From contig CABUTY010000098.1 of the NCBI GenBank assembly GCA_902494595.1, positions 1 to 5,957 on the forward strand: DNA of 5,957 bases. The letters run 5' to 3'. Source of the DNA: an uncultured Porphyromonadaceae bacterium. Lineage in GTDB: Bacteria > Bacteroidota > Bacteroidia > Bacteroidales > Muribaculaceae. The translations under genes were made by a program, and so were the position numbers. Numbering within the stretch: position 1 is the stretch's first letter; the number at the start of each line of letters is the position of its first letter. Positions 1 through 5,849 of the stretch are shown piece by piece. The notes under the pieces were generated by a model that searched no databases, was not told where the DNA came from, and saw only the letters and a list, made by a program, of their open reading frames with translations.

Positions 1-1
1 C

Positions 2-700
2 TATGCTATTAATAAGGAAAGCGATGTTAAGGCTGCGCCCAGCGGCTATGGTACAGTAGCATATGAATACATGGTTCCTGACTATGTAGCAACCGCTCCG
101 CGCGCTAGTGATGGAAGGTTTAAAACCTATGACTATAATAAGGATGCCTGCCATCAGGCGTTGCTTGATGCCGGCTTTTCCGAAGAGCAGATTGCTGCGG
201 GTATCAATGTCGGTACCATCCTGACCTACAATGCCGATACGGCACCGAAAGCAAAGGCCGCAGTTGTCATTCAGGCGTGCTTGGCCGAGAATGGTATGAT
301 CGCCAATGTTGAAATCGGCGAAACTGGTCCTGTGACAGAGCGTCTCTATGCACTTGACTATGATATGTGCGTATATTCGGACAGTGGTAACTATGATTAC
401 AATAACATTCGCCAGCAGGTTGATTCAGAGTCTGTCGGAATGTATGTTGTCTGCTATAAAGATGATAAAAACACATTCGACTGGCAAAAGATTGAGAATC
501 TGGTTGATCAGGGTGTTCTTGCTACCGACACCAAGGAACGATATGATATTTACACTGAGCTGTGGAGCATGATTATGGACACCAAGACAATCCTGCCCCT
601 TTATCATGGAGCCGTCGGCATTGCATGGTCTGACCGCGTAAAGATTGACAGCATTAACCCATTCTACTACCACCTGACCGATATCAGTTGGGCTAAATAA
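2..700 (+). CDS. Peptide-type ABC transporter solute-binding protein (family 5), C-terminal part, 5' truncated
   Basis: This is the extracytoplasmic substrate-capturing component of the importer encoded downstream. It would deliver its ligand to the two permeases that follow. The frame is open from base 2, giving 232 residues; the Met codon at 71 is internal and not a start. Family 5 binding proteins (SBP_bac_5, DppA/OppA type) are usually about 500-600 residues, so the signal peptide, lipobox and first half are missing upstream. Family-like features are a proline-rich VPDY segment followed by a DYNKDACHQALLDAGF stretch (the common 'DYNPEKAKxLLxxAGY' region), and near the C terminus an ILPLYHG segment where these proteins typically read 'PLY'. 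The stop is TAA at 698-700. The family assignment rests on these motifs and on the gene order. Ligand class (dipeptide, oligopeptide, nickel or a guanidino compound) cannot be decided, because much of the binding site lies outside the window. Confidence 0.88.
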   Translation, partial: YAINKESDVKAAPSGYGTVAYEYMVPDYVATAPRASDGRFKTYDYNKDACHQALLDAGFSEEQIAAGINVGTILTYNADTAPKAKAAVVIQACLAENGMIANVEIGETGPVTERLYALDYDMCVYSDSGNYDYNNIRQQVDSESVGMYVVCYKDDKNTFDWQKIENLVDQGVLATDTKERYDIYTELWSMIMDTKTILPLYHGAVGIAWSDRVKIDSINPFYYHLTDISWAK

Positions 701-722
701 ACTCTTTCCTGTAGGATAAGTG

Positions 723-762
723 GATCAGCTATCGTTGGTCCTTAGGCTGACGATAGCTGATC
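723..762 (+). promoter_or_regulatory. Intercistronic hairpin between binding-protein and permease genes
   Basis: A perfect 13-bp inverted repeat (GATCAGCTATCGT at 723-735 with its complement at 750-762) encloses 14 bases. As RNA, the inner bases can add five more pairs, including G-U pairs, leaving a CUUA tetraloop. The sequence after the stem is A- and G-rich (AAAAAAGGGGG) and has no U tract, so it is not a classical intrinsic terminator. In many ABC operons a stem-loop after the binding-protein gene protects the upstream mRNA from 3' exonucleases, or partly attenuates read-through, so the binding protein exceeds the permeases. That role is inferred here from position and structure. Confidence 0.72.
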
Positions 763-771
763 TCTCAAAAA

Positions 772-777
772 AGGGGG
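772..777 (+). promoter_or_regulatory. Ribosome binding site that fixes the dppB-like start
   Basis: AGGGGG ends five bases before the ATG at 783. It favours that ATG over the in-frame GTG at 720, which lies 5' of the hairpin and has no comparable purine tract at a normal distance. Confidence 0.6.
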
Positions 778-782
778 CAAGT

Positions 783-1727
783 ATGCAGAAATACATCGCA
801 AAGCGTATCCTATTTTTAATTCCAACGATTATCGGCGTGACTTTGATTATCTATCTGATTATGAACATAACGCCGGGAGATCCGGGACGTGCTATTCTCG
901 GATCTGGTGTCTCTCAGGCGGATGTGGATGCATATAACCATGCGATCGGATATGACTTGCCGTTTTTTCAGAAATTTGTGAACTATCTCAGCAATATGTT
1001 TCTCCACCAGGACTTTGGCATTTCTTATGTTACCAAGCAAAATGTATTCGATGAGATATGGCCGCGGTATATTATGACATTAAAGCTGGCGTTCATTGGA
1101 ATGATTCTCTCAACAGCCATCGGAATTCCTCTGGGAATCTATGCTGCTGTGAAGCAATATTCACCCATGGATACGATTTCCTCAGTTATCTCCTTCCTGT
1201 TGGCTGCTGTACCGACCTTTGTTCTCGGCCTTGTACTACTGTTCTTCTTTGCACTCAAGCTCAAGTGGCTGCCGTCTTACGGCATTCCGAACTGGACAGG
1301 CTATATCATGCCAGCACTGGCAATCTCACTTCCCATTGCCGCACAGAATTTCCGCTTTACCAAGTCGTCTATGTTAGATGCGATTCGTCAGGACTATGTC
1401 CGAACTGCACGCGCTAAGGGTGCCAGCGAACGTACTGTAATTTGGAAGCATGTGTTGAAGAATGCGCTTCTTCCTGTTATCACACAAGTTGGCATGAGCC
1501 TCGGCCTTCTGCTGTGTGGCGCTGTGGTTGCAGAGGAGTTGTTTTCTGTGCAAGGTATCGGCAGCCTGATTGTCGAGCGTATTACTTATAAGGATGAGCC
1601 GGTCATCATTGCCGGAACGATTCTGATCTCGATCTGCTTTACCGTTGTTATGCTGGTCGTGGATTTGATTTATGCGATGATCGATCCTCGCATTCGCGCC
1701 AAATACACAAAATCTGGGAGGAAGTGA
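783..1727 (+). CDS. dppB: DppB/OppB-family ABC transporter permease
   Basis: This is an inner-membrane permease of 314 residues that would form the translocation pore with the next gene product. The ATG at 783 is chosen because MQKYIAKRIL is the typical basic N terminus before the first membrane helix, and because AGGGGG lies just upstream. An in-frame GTG at 720 would add 21 atypical residues and place the hairpin inside the gene. Hydrophobic segments lie at about residues 9-29, 98-121, 133-160, 173-190, 235-255 and 273-300, fitting six helices. The large external loop between the first two contains the family's PGDP (31-34) and FGISY (78-82) motifs. The cytoplasmic EAA loop that docks on the ATPases is visible at about 204-231 (DYVRTARAKGAS). 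Length is normal for the family. The stop is four bases before the next start. Family identity is secure; the dipeptide-specific name is by similarity, and Opp- or Nik-type substrates are possible. Confidence 0.93.
   Translation: MQKYIAKRILFLIPTIIGVTLIIYLIMNITPGDPGRAILGSGVSQADVDAYNHAIGYDLPFFQKFVNYLSNMFLHQDFGISYVTKQNVFDEIWPRYIMTLKLAFIGMILSTAIGIPLGIYAAVKQYSPMDTISSVISFLLAAVPTFVLGLVLLFFFALKLKWLPSYGIPNWTGYIMPALAISLPIAAQNFRFTKSSMLDAIRQDYVRTARAKGASERTVIWKHVLKNALLPVITQVGMSLGLLLCGAVVAEELFSVQGIGSLIVERITYKDEPVIIAGTILISICFTVVMLVVDLIYAMIDPRIRAKYTKSGRK
1716..1724 (+). promoter_or_regulatory. Ribosome binding site for the dppC-like gene, inside the end of dppB
   Basis: GGGAGGAAG overlaps the last codons of the upstream permease gene and lies seven bases before the ATG at 1732. 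The layout implies coupled translation of the two permeases. Confidence 0.6.
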
Positions 1728-1731
1728 GCAA

Positions 1732-2613
1732 ATGGCGGCCCAAAAAAGCTTGAATGAAGACTACAAAAGTGACGGGAAATGGAAAGAGATATGGCGCAGA
1801 TTCAAAAAGAATAAGGGAGCCGTGATTGGACTGGTGCTGCTGGTCGTGCTGACGGTGATCTTGGTGGGCGCGCCACTGTTTATCTCCTATGATAAGGCAA
1901 TTACACAGAATATGGATTTAATGCTTGCAAAGCCCTCCGCAGGGAATCTTTTCGGCAACGACGGATACGGACGTGACATTTTCGCGCGTATTATCTACGG
2001 TGGACGTGTTTCCATTGCTATTGCGATTCTTGCGACGATTTCTTCATGCCTGTTTGGCAGCCTTCTCGGTGCAGTCGCTGGCTATTTTGGTGGCAAGGTA
2101 GACAGCATTATCATGCGGTCGCTGGATATTTTTATGTCGGTTCCTGACATTCTTTTTACCATGGCGGTCGTATATGCGTTGGGTGCCAGCTTTACCAATT
2201 TGATCATTGCGCTGACTTTGGCGTATTTTACCAACTATGTCCGGCTGGTTCGCTCTGAGGTACTTACGCTTTCTGAACAGGACTATGTCGAGGCGGCAAA
2301 GGCTGGCGGTTCGAGCGGATTTCGCATCATTCTCTCACATATTATCCCCAATGCAATTGGCGTTATTATTGTCAACACCACGTTGAACATCGCAAAAATT
2401 ATTATCTATGAATCGACACTGAGTTTCTTGGGCCTCGGTATGCCGGCCCCCCAGCCGGAGTGGGGGCAGATGCTTTCGGAGGCTCGCGAATTTATGAGAA
2501 AAGCGCCTCATTTGATGGCATTTCCCGCACTATCTATCATTGTTACGGCCTGCTCAGTGAATCTTATCGGCGATGGTCTGCGCGATGCGTTGGACCCGCA
2601 TTTGAAGTCATAA
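1732..2613 (+). CDS. dppC: DppC/OppC-family ABC transporter permease
   Basis: This is the second inner-membrane permease, 293 residues, partner of the preceding DppB-like protein. A basic cytoplasmic N terminus (residues about 17-28, with WRRFKKNKG) precedes the first helix at about 29-51, which is the OppC N-terminal transmembrane domain. The motif FGNDGYGRD at 74-82 corresponds to the family's 'LGTDxxGRD' before the permease core. Further hydrophobic segments are at about 93-118, 136-166, 205-225 and 262-281. The EAA loop for ATPase contact is at about 184-208 (DYVEAAKAGGSS). The conserved 'ESxLSFLGLG' and 'PxPEWG' motifs are present at 227-245, as is the C-terminal 'GDGLRDALDP' at 280-289. 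Length is normal and the frame is intact. It starts four bases after the dppB-like stop and ends 25 bases before the first ATPase gene. Substrate is not determined by this protein. Confidence 0.93.
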   Translation: MAAQKSLNEDYKSDGKWKEIWRRFKKNKGAVIGLVLLVVLTVILVGAPLFISYDKAITQNMDLMLAKPSAGNLFGNDGYGRDIFARIIYGGRVSIAIAILATISSCLFGSLLGAVAGYFGGKVDSIIMRSLDIFMSVPDILFTMAVVYALGASFTNLIIALTLAYFTNYVRLVRSEVLTLSEQDYVEAAKAGGSSGFRIILSHIIPNAIGVIIVNTTLNIAKIIIYESTLSFLGLGMPAPQPEWGQMLSEAREFMRKAPHLMAFPALSIIVTACSVNLIGDGLRDALDPHLKS

Positions 2614-2623
2614 GGTACGCCAC

Positions 2624-2633
2624 GGGAGAGGAG
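2624..2633 (+). promoter_or_regulatory. Ribosome binding site for the dppD-like gene
   Basis: GGGAGAGGAG ends five bases before the ATG at 2639, in the 25-base gap after the dppC-like stop codon. It supports this start. Confidence 0.6.
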
Positions 2634-2638
2634 CTATA

Positions 2639-3655
2639 ATGGAAAATGAAAAAAGCCCGATTTTGGAGATTAAGGATCTTCGGGTTACTTATGAAACTGA
2701 CATAGAGGTTGTGGAGGCTGTCAACGGTATCAGCTTTCAAATCGAAAAGGGAAAAACACTCGGTCTCGTCGGCGAGACCGGCGCTGGCAAGACGACAACA
2801 GCGCTGAGTATTCTTCGCCTTTTGCCGGAAACGACAGGTCGTATTAAAGGCGGAGAGATCTGCTTTGAAGGCGAAGACTTGCTCCATGTTGACGAGGAGC
2901 AAATGCGGGGCGTGAGAGGAAACCGCATCTCTATGGTATTTCAAGACCCGATGTCTTCGCTGAATCCGGTCTACACAGTCGGCGATCAAATTGGAGAGGC
3001 AATTCGACTTCACAGGCCTGAACTATCTAATGATGCCGTAGAGCAGCGAATCGACGAGATCCTCCAGTTGGTCGGCATTATGCCATCGCGAAAGCACGAG
3101 TATCCACATCAGTTTTCAGGCGGTATGAAGCAGCGCGTTGTTATCGCTATGGCGTTGTGCTGCGAGCCAGAGCTGCTCATTGCGGATGAACCGACAACTG
3201 CATTGGATGTCACGATACAGGCTCAGGTTCTGGCCATGATCGCGGAACTTCGGAGTCGGCTCGGAACCTCAATGCTGATGATTACACATGATTTGGGCAT
3301 TGTTGCGCGAACCTGTGATGATGTGTGCGTGATGTATGCAGGAAAAATCGTAGAGGCTGGTACCGTAGAGGATATTTTTCTCGCGCCGTCGCACCACCCC
3401 TATACAGAGGGTCTCTTTGGTTCCATTCCAAATCTGACAACAAAGGCACGCCGACTTAAACCTATTTTAGGTCTTATGCCGGATCCTACAAATTTACCAA
3501 AGGGATGCGAATTCGCACCGCGCTGTGAAAAGTGCATGGAGATTTGTCGAACGGAAAAGCCAAAAATATGCGGTGAGGGGAGTCATAAGCTCTACTGCCA
3601 TCTATTTGATCCGGATAGGCAAAAAACAGGTGTAGGAGGGAATACGAATGGATGA
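2639..3655 (+). CDS. dppD: DppD/OppD-family ABC transporter ATP-binding protein
   Basis: This is a cytoplasmic ATPase of 338 residues that would pair with the next gene product to power import. Motifs are in order: Walker A GETGAGKT at 45-52, Q-loop FQDP at 101-104, signature FSGGMKQR at 159-166, Walker B LLIADEP at 179-185 with catalytic Glu184, D-loop ALD at 188-190 and H-loop His217. The C-terminal oligopeptide-transporter extension (about 245-325) carries HPYTEGL and a cysteine set at 290, 296, 299, 303 and 320. In characterised Dpp/Opp ATPases this set binds a [4Fe-4S] cluster; here that is inferred from the spacing. The signature is canonical (SGG), unlike that of the partner protein. 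The start has a strong ribosome binding site. The end overlaps the next gene by eight bases, typical of translational coupling. Length is normal and the frame is intact. Confidence 0.94.
   Translation: MENEKSPILEIKDLRVTYETDIEVVEAVNGISFQIEKGKTLGLVGETGAGKTTTALSILRLLPETTGRIKGGEICFEGEDLLHVDEEQMRGVRGNRISMVFQDPMSSLNPVYTVGDQIGEAIRLHRPELSNDAVEQRIDEILQLVGIMPSRKHEYPHQFSGGMKQRVVIAMALCCEPELLIADEPTTALDVTIQAQVLAMIAELRSRLGTSMLMITHDLGIVARTCDDVCVMYAGKIVEAGTVEDIFLAPSHHPYTEGLFGSIPNLTTKARRLKPILGLMPDPTNLPKGCEFAPRCEKCMEICRTEKPKICGEGSHKLYCHLFDPDRQKTGVGGNTNG
3634..3640 (+). promoter_or_regulatory. Ribosome binding site for the dppF-like gene, inside the end of dppD
   Basis: AGGAGGG is a near-ideal site seven bases before the ATG at 3648. 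It lies within the coding sequence of the preceding ATPase and supports the overlapping start. Confidence 0.65.
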
Positions 3656-4619
3656 TAAGGGCAACGCACCTCTGTTAGAAACAATAGACCTGAAAAAGTA
3701 TTTTAAGGTGGGAGGTGGCACACTGCATGCTGTTGATTCAATCAACATTAAGCTCTATCAGGGTGAAACGCTTGGTGTTGTTGGCGAGTCAGGCTGCGGA
3801 AAGTCCACATTGGGCCGTACAATCCTCAAGCTTATTGAGCCGACCGCCGGTCATATTATCTACGACGGAAAAGACATTACCAGCCTCAATATCCGTAAGA
3901 TGCGGCCGTTGCGCCGCGAAATGCAGATCATCTTTCAAGATCCTTACTCAAGCATTGATCCACGAAAATCCGTGATTGAAACGATCTCGGAATATATGTT
4001 CATCCATAAGTCTTATCCGACGCGGCGCGAAATTATGAACCGGGCGGTTGAGCTGATGGATATGGTTGGGCTTGCCAGACGTTACGCTGATGCTTACCCT
4101 CACGAACTTGACGGAGGGCGCCGTCAACGTATCGGCATTGCGCGTGCGCTGTCGCTGCAGCCACGCTTCATCGTTTGTGATGAGCCTGTTTCTGCACTTG
4201 ATATGTCAATTCAGGCCCAAATACTAAACCTTTTGATGGACCTTCAGGATGAACTAAATCTGTCCTATATGTTCGTCACGCACGATTTATCCGTTGTCAA
4301 GCATATCTCAGACCAAATTATGGTCATGTATCTAGGAACCTGCATTGAGTTTGCAAGTTCTGACGAATTGTTTCAAAAGCCGCTCCACCCTTATACAAAG
4401 GCCCTCTTGGCCGCTATCCCGGAGCCTGATTTGGAGAGTCGCAAAAAGGGTTTCCAGCTCATTCGGGGTGAGGTATCCAGCCCGATCGACCCAAAACCAG
4501 GCTGCCGATTTGCTGGCCGCTGCGAGCACTGCATGGCGCAGTGCCTTGAAAAGACACCGGAATATGTGGAGACGGAACCGGGTCACTTTGTGGCTTGCCA
4601 CTTGGTGAACGGGCGATAA
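3648..4619 (+). CDS. dppF: DppF/OppF-family ABC transporter ATP-binding protein
   Basis: This is the second cytoplasmic ATPase, 323 residues, expected to form a heterodimer with the DppD-like protein. It has Walker A GESGCGKS at 46-53, Q-loop FQDP at 96-99, a signature region reading LDGGRRQR at 154-161, Walker B FIVCDEP at 174-180 with Glu179, D-loop ALD at 183-185 and H-loop His212. The signature has Asp where the ABC consensus LSGGQ has Ser. From memory this LDGGRRQR form recurs in F-type subunits of Bacillota importers, so it is probably a subfamily trait and not damage. The C-terminal extension has HPYTKAL and cysteines at 286, 292, 295, 299 and 317, again fitting an iron-sulfur site. 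The start overlaps the preceding gene by eight bases. The stop is 28 bases before the hydrolase gene. Confidence 0.94.
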   Translation: MDDKGNAPLLETIDLKKYFKVGGGTLHAVDSINIKLYQGETLGVVGESGCGKSTLGRTILKLIEPTAGHIIYDGKDITSLNIRKMRPLRREMQIIFQDPYSSIDPRKSVIETISEYMFIHKSYPTRREIMNRAVELMDMVGLARRYADAYPHELDGGRRQRIGIARALSLQPRFIVCDEPVSALDMSIQAQILNLLMDLQDELNLSYMFVTHDLSVVKHISDQIMVMYLGTCIEFASSDELFQKPLHPYTKALLAAIPEPDLESRKKGFQLIRGEVSSPIDPKPGCRFAGRCEHCMAQCLEKTPEYVETEPGHFVACHLVNGR

Positions 4620-4633
4620 CAATACAACTCATA

Positions 4634-4638
4634 GGAGA
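4634..4638 (+). promoter_or_regulatory. Ribosome binding site choosing between two adjacent ATG codons of the hydrolase gene
   Basis: GGAGA lies nine bases before the ATG at 4648 and twelve before the ATG at 4651. The spacing favours 4648, although the difference is a single residue. Confidence 0.55.
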
Positions 4639-4647
4639 ATACATAAC

Positions 4648-5595
4648 ATGATGGACACCTTGAAAATGGACATTGACGCGTTGCTCGGTGAGCGATGGTT
4701 CCCAAAGGAAACATCCTTTGAGGAGGATATTACAGAGTATTGGGGTGAATGGGGCGTTTGCTCTGAGGTTGAAACGCTGCGTGCAGTTTTGATGCGTCGC
4801 CCCGGGAAGGAAGTTGAAAGCTTTGATCCAAAAGCAGTTCGTTTTTCAGACGAGCCGATCGACGTTGAGCTTATGCGCCGACAACACGATAATGTGGCTA
4901 AGGTCTATACGGACTTTGGCGCAAAGGTTTACTATGTAGAGCATCAGCTTGAAGACAGGCCAAATGCTGTTTTCTGCCGTGATTTGATGTTTATGACGCC
5001 GGAGGGGGCAATCATTACCCGCCCCGGCATGGCAGCTCGTCGCGGCGAGGAACGCTATGTTGCCGAAGCTCTTGCTAAAATCGGAGTTCCAATCCTCAAA
5101 ACAATTGCCGGTGACGGTATGTTTGAGGGAGCAAATGCTATGTGGGTCGATCGACATACCTGTGTTGTTTCAACGGGGTCACGCTGCAATCGCAGCGGCT
5201 ATGAGCAGGTTAAAACTGAGCTTGAGCGTATGGGCGTTACTGTTTATCATATGCAGCAGCCGTATAGCAACATCCACATTGATGGTATTATGAACGCAAT
5301 TAGTCATGACAAGGTCCTTGTTCATGCAGCGCAGGTGCCTTATGACATCATTGATATGCTCAAGAAAAAGGGCTACGAGATTCTTGAGATTCCCTCCCGC
5401 ACGGAGCAATTCAGAACATTGGCATGCAACTTTGTTGCGTTGGAGCCTAATCACATTCTTATGGCACAAGGGAATCCCCGTACACAGGAAATGTTGGACA
5501 AGCATGGCGTAAATATTGATACCGTGGATATCTCAGAAATTCTCAAGGGTCGTGGTTCTCTACACTGCATCACTGCGTTTTTAAAGAGAGGATAG
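4648..5595 (+). CDS. Arginine deiminase / dimethylargininase-family hydrolase (guanidino-group modifying superfamily)
   Basis: This cytoplasmic enzyme of 315 residues has no signal peptide or membrane segment. The family attacks the guanidino carbon of arginine-like substrates through a cysteine, releasing ammonia, an amine or citrulline-type products. Visible catalytic set: Asp112 in CRDLMFM, Glu160 in FEGAN, His210 in NIHIDG and Cys307 in SLHCIT near the C terminus. The Asp-Glu spacing of 48 and Glu-His spacing of 50 match the layout of bacterial dimethylargininase. ITRPGMAARRGE at 123-134 resembles the 'ITRPGAPSRRKE' segment of dimethylargininases, and SRCNRSG at 178-184 resembles their 'KRTNxxG'. 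Differences are EGAN where many relatives have EGGD or EGAD, and Cys180 in place of Thr. It lies 28 bases after the ATPase gene and is probably cotranscribed, so its substrate may arrive through the importer. Arginine deiminase, dimethylargininase, arginine dihydrolase or an amidinotransferase-like activity are all possible. Family confidence is high; substrate is unknown. Confidence 0.88.
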   Translation: MMDTLKMDIDALLGERWFPKETSFEEDITEYWGEWGVCSEVETLRAVLMRRPGKEVESFDPKAVRFSDEPIDVELMRRQHDNVAKVYTDFGAKVYYVEHQLEDRPNAVFCRDLMFMTPEGAIITRPGMAARRGEERYVAEALAKIGVPILKTIAGDGMFEGANAMWVDRHTCVVSTGSRCNRSGYEQVKTELERMGVTVYHMQQPYSNIHIDGIMNAISHDKVLVHAAQVPYDIIDMLKKKGYEILEIPSRTEQFRTLACNFVALEPNHILMAQGNPRTQEMLDKHGVNIDTVDISEILKGRGSLHCITAFLKRG

Positions 5596-5717
5596 GGTAA
5601 GCAATAATTGGCTTGCTCACCCGTGCGCTGCAGGGATGGATTGGAGCTGCAATACCACACACAAGCACTTGGGTCGTAACCGTCAAGGCTGACGGTGGCT
5701 GGATTACGCATGGGACA
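5596..5717. other. Intergenic stretch after the hydrolase gene, no convincing gene
   Basis: There is no tRNA-like fold and no clear promoter. The only local structure is a 6-bp stem-loop (ACCGTC at 5679-5684 with GACGGT at 5691-5696), which has no following T tract and is too weak to call a terminator. The 10-mer CGTAACCGTC at 5675-5684 recurs in the same orientation at 5777-5786 inside the left arm of the large inverted repeat. A low-confidence open frame from 5613 begins here. Confidence 0.5.
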
Positions 5718-5849
5718 ATAGTGTCGGGAAGCTTCTCAGCTTCCCGACACTATAATGTTCAGGGGCGCGCAATAAACGTAACCGTCTGGAAATGTCAAGG
5801 TCCCGTTAAGATTTATGCGCAAAATTATTTTCAGGCTCCGGCTGAGTGA
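5613..5849 (+). CDS. Possible small unrecognised ORF (78 codons, TTG start), doubtful
   Basis: The frame is open from 5601, just after a TAA at 5598, to a TGA at 5847-5849. It has no ATG; TTG at 5613 is the first usual start, and the nearest purine tract (AGGATAGGG at 5589-5597) is too far for a good ribosome binding site. The translation is Ser/Thr/Val-rich and aromatic (GWITHG, SASRHYNV, KIYAQNYF), which could pass for a beta-rich domain, and VTV occurs twice with identical codons. There is no signal peptide or recognised motif. Against it, the frame runs through a perfect 16-bp stem-loop and the whole left arm of a 106-bp inverted repeat, and its stop lies in the 6-base loop. It may be a chance frame or a remnant. 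No function is proposed. Confidence 0.15.
   Translation: MLTRALQGWIGAAIPHTSTWVVTVKADGGWITHGTIVSGSFSASRHYNVQGRAINVTVWKCQGPVKIYAQNYFQAPAE
5718..5731 (+). repeat. 14-bp direct repeat, first copy (second copy at 5944-5957)
   Basis: ATAGTGTCGGGAAG occurs here and again, in the same orientation, as the last 14 bases of the window. An inverted copy lies at 5740-5753, making three copies in about 240 bases. The flanking bases differ (CA before the first copy, TT before the second). Confidence 0.7.
5718..5753. repeat. Perfect 16-bp stem-loop with TCTC loop
   Basis: ATAGTGTCGGGAAGCT (5718-5733) is followed by TCTC and then by its exact complement (5738-5753). The stem would be very stable in RNA. It lies 122 bases after the hydrolase stop, so it could serve as a 3' mRNA-stabilising structure or transcription barrier. 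The next bases (AATGTTCAGG) give no U tract, so it is not a standard intrinsic terminator. Its right half is also the outer end of the large inverted repeat, so the two folds compete. Confidence 0.75.

Noticed and set aside
720..782. GTG at 720 as the start of the dppB-like gene
   Set aside because: It would add 21 atypical residues across the hairpin. The ATG at 783 has a close ribosome binding site and gives the typical family N terminus.
2564..3013. 149-codon antisense frame opposite the dppC/dppD-like genes
   Set aside because: It lies opposite clearly coding sequence with intact ATPase motifs, has no supporting ribosome binding site that I could see, and its translation resembles no family.
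4332..4622. Antisense and alternate-frame open frames over the end of the dppF-like gene
   Set aside because: They are shadows of a well-supported gene with conserved cysteine motifs in the annotated frame.
5751..5756. Perfect TATAAT as a -10 element
   Set aside because: The sequence 17 bases upstream (GAAGCT) has no -35 character, and the hexamer is largely part of the inverted-repeat stem.
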